From: Saprospiraceae bacterium
Lineage (GTDB): Bacteria > Bacteroidota > Bacteroidia > Chitinophagales > Saprospiraceae
Assembly (NCBI GenBank): GCA_016717105.1
Contig: JADKGF010000015.1
Coordinates: 1 to 64,000 of the forward strand
Direction: 5' to 3'
DNA: 64,000 nucleotides
The translations under genes and the position numbers were made by a program. Every line of letters begins with the position of its first letter. Within the stretch, counting starts at the first letter, position 1. The notes under the pieces are model-generated. The model had not been told where the DNA came from and made no database searches. It saw only the letters and a list, made by a program, of their open reading frames with translations. Positions 61,318-64,000 of this stretch are shown here, one piece after another.

Positions 61318-64000
61318 ATGATGAAGAACATGATTTGTTGGGTAATACTCATTTTGAGTATTACAGCTCATAATATTAGTGCCCAATCAGGAAAAGTAAG
61401 TATTGCTCAGAATTCCACTGGCACGACGCTCAAAGTGAATGACAAGAGTTTTATGATCAATGGCATGAATTGGGATTATTTCCCAATTGGAACAAATTAT
61501 TCCTATAGCCTTTGGGACCAAACGGATGCAATCGTAAAAGCTGCCCTTGACGATGAAATGTCTTTGCTAGCCAATATGGGTGTCAATTCTATCCGTGTTT
61601 ACACTGGCATTCCTAAAAAGTGGATTTCTTATATTTATGAAACGTATGGAATTTATACCATGCTAAATCATCCATTTGGTAGGTATGGTCTAAGTGTGGA
61701 TGGTGTATGGTATCCTAATACCGATTATGGCGATCCGAAAGTACGTGCACTACTTATTTCAGAAATTGAAAAGTTGGTCGCAGATTATAAAGATACGCCA
61801 GGATTGCTTTTGTATCTTTTAGGAAATGAAAACAACTATGGCTTATTTTGGGAAGGAGCTGAGACTGAAGATATTCCTATGCAAGATAGAAAATCTACTC
61901 AAAAAGCGTATCCAATGTACACTTTATTTAATGAAGGAGCAAAATCTATTAAAAAAGCCGATCCGAATCACCCAGTCGCTTTGTGCAATGGAGACTTGTT
62001 GTTCCTAGACATCATAGCCAAAGAATGTAAAGATGTGGATATTTTTGGTACGAATGTTTATAGAGGTGTTTCTTTTGGTGACCTTTTTGAACGCGTGAAA
62101 AAGGAATATGGCAAACCCGTTCTTTTTACCGAGTTTGGAGCTGATGCATTTAATGTGCAAACCAATGAGGAAGATCAGCGTGCTCAAGCTATGTTTATGC
62201 TAAATAATTGGCAGGAAATATATGAAAATGCTGCTGGATTGGGTAAATCAGGAAATGCAATTGGTGGTTATACTTTTCAGTTTAGTGATGGATGGTGGAA
62301 GTATGGACAGACAAAGAACTTAGATCTACATGACAGCAATGCTTCATGGTCCAATGGTGGATATTTTTCCGATTATACACAAGGAGAAAACAACATGAAT
62401 GAAGAGTGGTTTGGGATCTGCTCTAAAGGTAGCTCAAATGCTTTAGGGTTGTACAAACTTTACCCACGTGCGGCATATTACTCACTTAAGGAAGCACATT
62501 CTTTGGATGTTTTCGGAAATGGTGTAGATATCAACTCCATTAAAAATCACTTTGCTACAATCAATTTGTCAGATGCTGAACTTAAAGCACGTGGTGACAA
62601 AGCTGCACTTTTGAGTACAAGTTCTAGTAAAATCAGCTTAAGTAGATTCACAGCAGAATTCAATACATACAATACGGGTGGAAGTCTTATTACCACACCT
62701 AAAAATCCAGTTGTTGGTAGCAATATTTTTCCAAATCAGTTGGGTTTTGACCATACACAATCTTTTTATGTCGGTGTAGAAGCGAAACCTACCAACAATA
62801 TGCGGGCAAATGTAGAATTTAACATTCTCGGCAACGTAGCCCAAAACCCAATAGATCAAATATTTTATGAAAATAGAGGTCGACCAGTTTTGATCAAAGG
62901 AAATAATGGCACTTTCACATTGCAAGACAATAATAGAGTTCAGGTATATCGAGCAACTTACGCTTGGGATCATAAATTGTTCAATCTGAATGGTTTCTAT
63001 AGAACTGGACACTATCATTGGGGATATGAAGGTGATTTCTTTGGCTTGTATCCGGAAGCGAATTACGGCCCTAATATTGATATATATAATGGTATTGCGC
63101 CATTCGGATTTGAGGTAGAAGGTAAGAAAAGATTTTCTGGTTTGAAAGCAGCTTTTGGGCCACAATTGTGGTGGGGAGCTAACCCAGCTGTATTAGTAAA
63201 ATATTCAAAAGAAGTTGCAAAATTCAAACTTACTGGAGTTTTTCATGAAGATTTGGAGCAATTGGGATTGACTGAGAGTTCTTTTGCCATTCCACAACCT
63301 AAGACAAGAAGATTGACACTTCATGCAGGACGTAAATTTGGTAAGTTGGGTATAGATATAGGAGGTATTTGGGCTGGACAACCGTTAAATGGTCGTGCTT
63401 TCCAGCTTGTTCGCGAAGAAAATGGTGTAACTAATGTGTATCAAGATGTAATAAAAAATACTGATAATTGGGGAGGAAAAATAAAACTTACCCTTCAGAC
63501 AGGTAAATTCAACTGGTATGCACAATCTGCAGTACATGGATTAGTGGCACAAGGTGGCGCAGACTTGACTCAGACATTTACTGGTTGGAGACTTAAGGAT
63601 AGCGGTAGTGGTAACCAATATAATTTTTAAGTGGATTTGCATTTAGAGTTGGCAATTTTGAAATTGCACCTAACTTCCTTTGGCAAAAGCCAATAGAAGG
63701 ACCATTGACAAATGGTATTGCAGCGCCAGGAAGACCAAGAAACATACTTTCTGACCCATTTGTAGTAAGAGCCAATAGAGAAACTGTAGCTGGAGAATTG
63801 TTGCTTACTTATGACCCAACGCCAGGTACATGGATGTATGAATGGGACAATGACCGCGCTGAAGATTCTAAATTTGCACTAAGTGCTGGATTAGTTTATA
63901 GACATCTTCCTACTTCGATGGATGCGGCGATAGGAATTTTCCCTGATGGAAGAACAACCTTTGCTTTCCCTGGTGCGCCACCAGCAAATGACTTGTGGGA
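61318..64000 (+). CDS. GH-A-clan-like glycosidase fused to an outer-membrane barrel (frameshift; runs off the end)
   Basis: At least 890 aa. It has a signal peptide ending ISAQ. Residues of about 25-420 form a TIM-barrel glycosidase of the GH2/GH5 type: MLNHPFGRYG, LLGNENNYG with the likely acid/base Glu, and LFTEFGADAF with the likely nucleophile Glu. From about 440 the sequence changes to alternating strands ending in aromatic residues (GFEVEGKKRF, LWWGANPAVLVKYSKE, RRLTLHAGRKFGKLGIDIGG), as in an outer-membrane barrel. The frame breaks at 63626 (T-run), where one added T joins NQYNF to LSGFAFRVGNFEIAPNF, and continues to the window edge. It may be a surface enzyme whose barrel anchors it. 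Confidence 0.78.

Overview
The window looks like chromosome from an AT-rich Bacteroidota bacterium, most likely of the Saprospiraceae type. Evidence: type IX secretion (T9SS) C-terminal sorting domains, many signal peptides ending in AQ/GQ, repeated TAnnTTTG -7 promoter elements with a TTG about 20 nt upstream, weak Shine-Dalgarno sequences, and families typical of that phylum. No rRNA or tRNA gene was seen. About 18 otherwise conserved genes carry single-base frameshifts, many at short homopolymer runs, which points to residual consensus errors in a long-read assembly; split genes are therefore given as one locus each.

Layout. 0-9 kb: an ADP-ribosylglycohydrolase and a giant (about 2,650 aa) T9SS-secreted multidomain protein on the minus strand. 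10-21 kb: a carboxylate (probably acetate/propionate) uptake, sensing and activation module made of an ArsR regulator, a decayed porin, an MHS-type MFS transporter with a small membrane partner, an SSS-fused sensor kinase, a single-domain response regulator, acetyl-CoA synthetase and a PrpE-like acyl-CoA synthetase. 21-38.9 kb: ordinary core genes including two YdeI-family proteins, Ppx/GppA, a PhnP-like MBL hydrolase, an alpha-2-macroglobulin, an M1 aminopeptidase with a sorting domain, an HxlR/DoxX/old-yellow-enzyme unit with divergent promoters, and a class C beta-lactamase-like hydrolase.

39-45 kb is an accessory island. It holds an IS982 element inserted in a DNA-alkylation-repair-like gene with a 7-bp target duplication, three copies of a MITE/REP-like element, a tandem duplication in which a DUF6934-like gene was lost from one copy, a 3' remnant of a group II intron, attC-like palindromes, and a series of small genes all on the minus strand. 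This resembles an integron cassette array lacking its integrase. It ends in a regular eight-unit array of hairpins with a period of about 41 bp.

45-57.8 kb is the most striking region. It encodes a b-type-cytochrome-like membrane protein, a ferredoxin/FAD oxidoreductase, a 23-heme cytochrome, a 67-heme cytochrome of about 1,690 aa, an outer-membrane beta-barrel and an OB-fold lipoprotein. Together they look like an inner-membrane-to-outer-membrane electron conduit. 58-64 kb: a membrane-bound propeller/Y_Y_Y/LuxR-type regulator divergent from a secreted GH-A-like glycosidase fused to an outer-membrane barrel, which runs off the window end.
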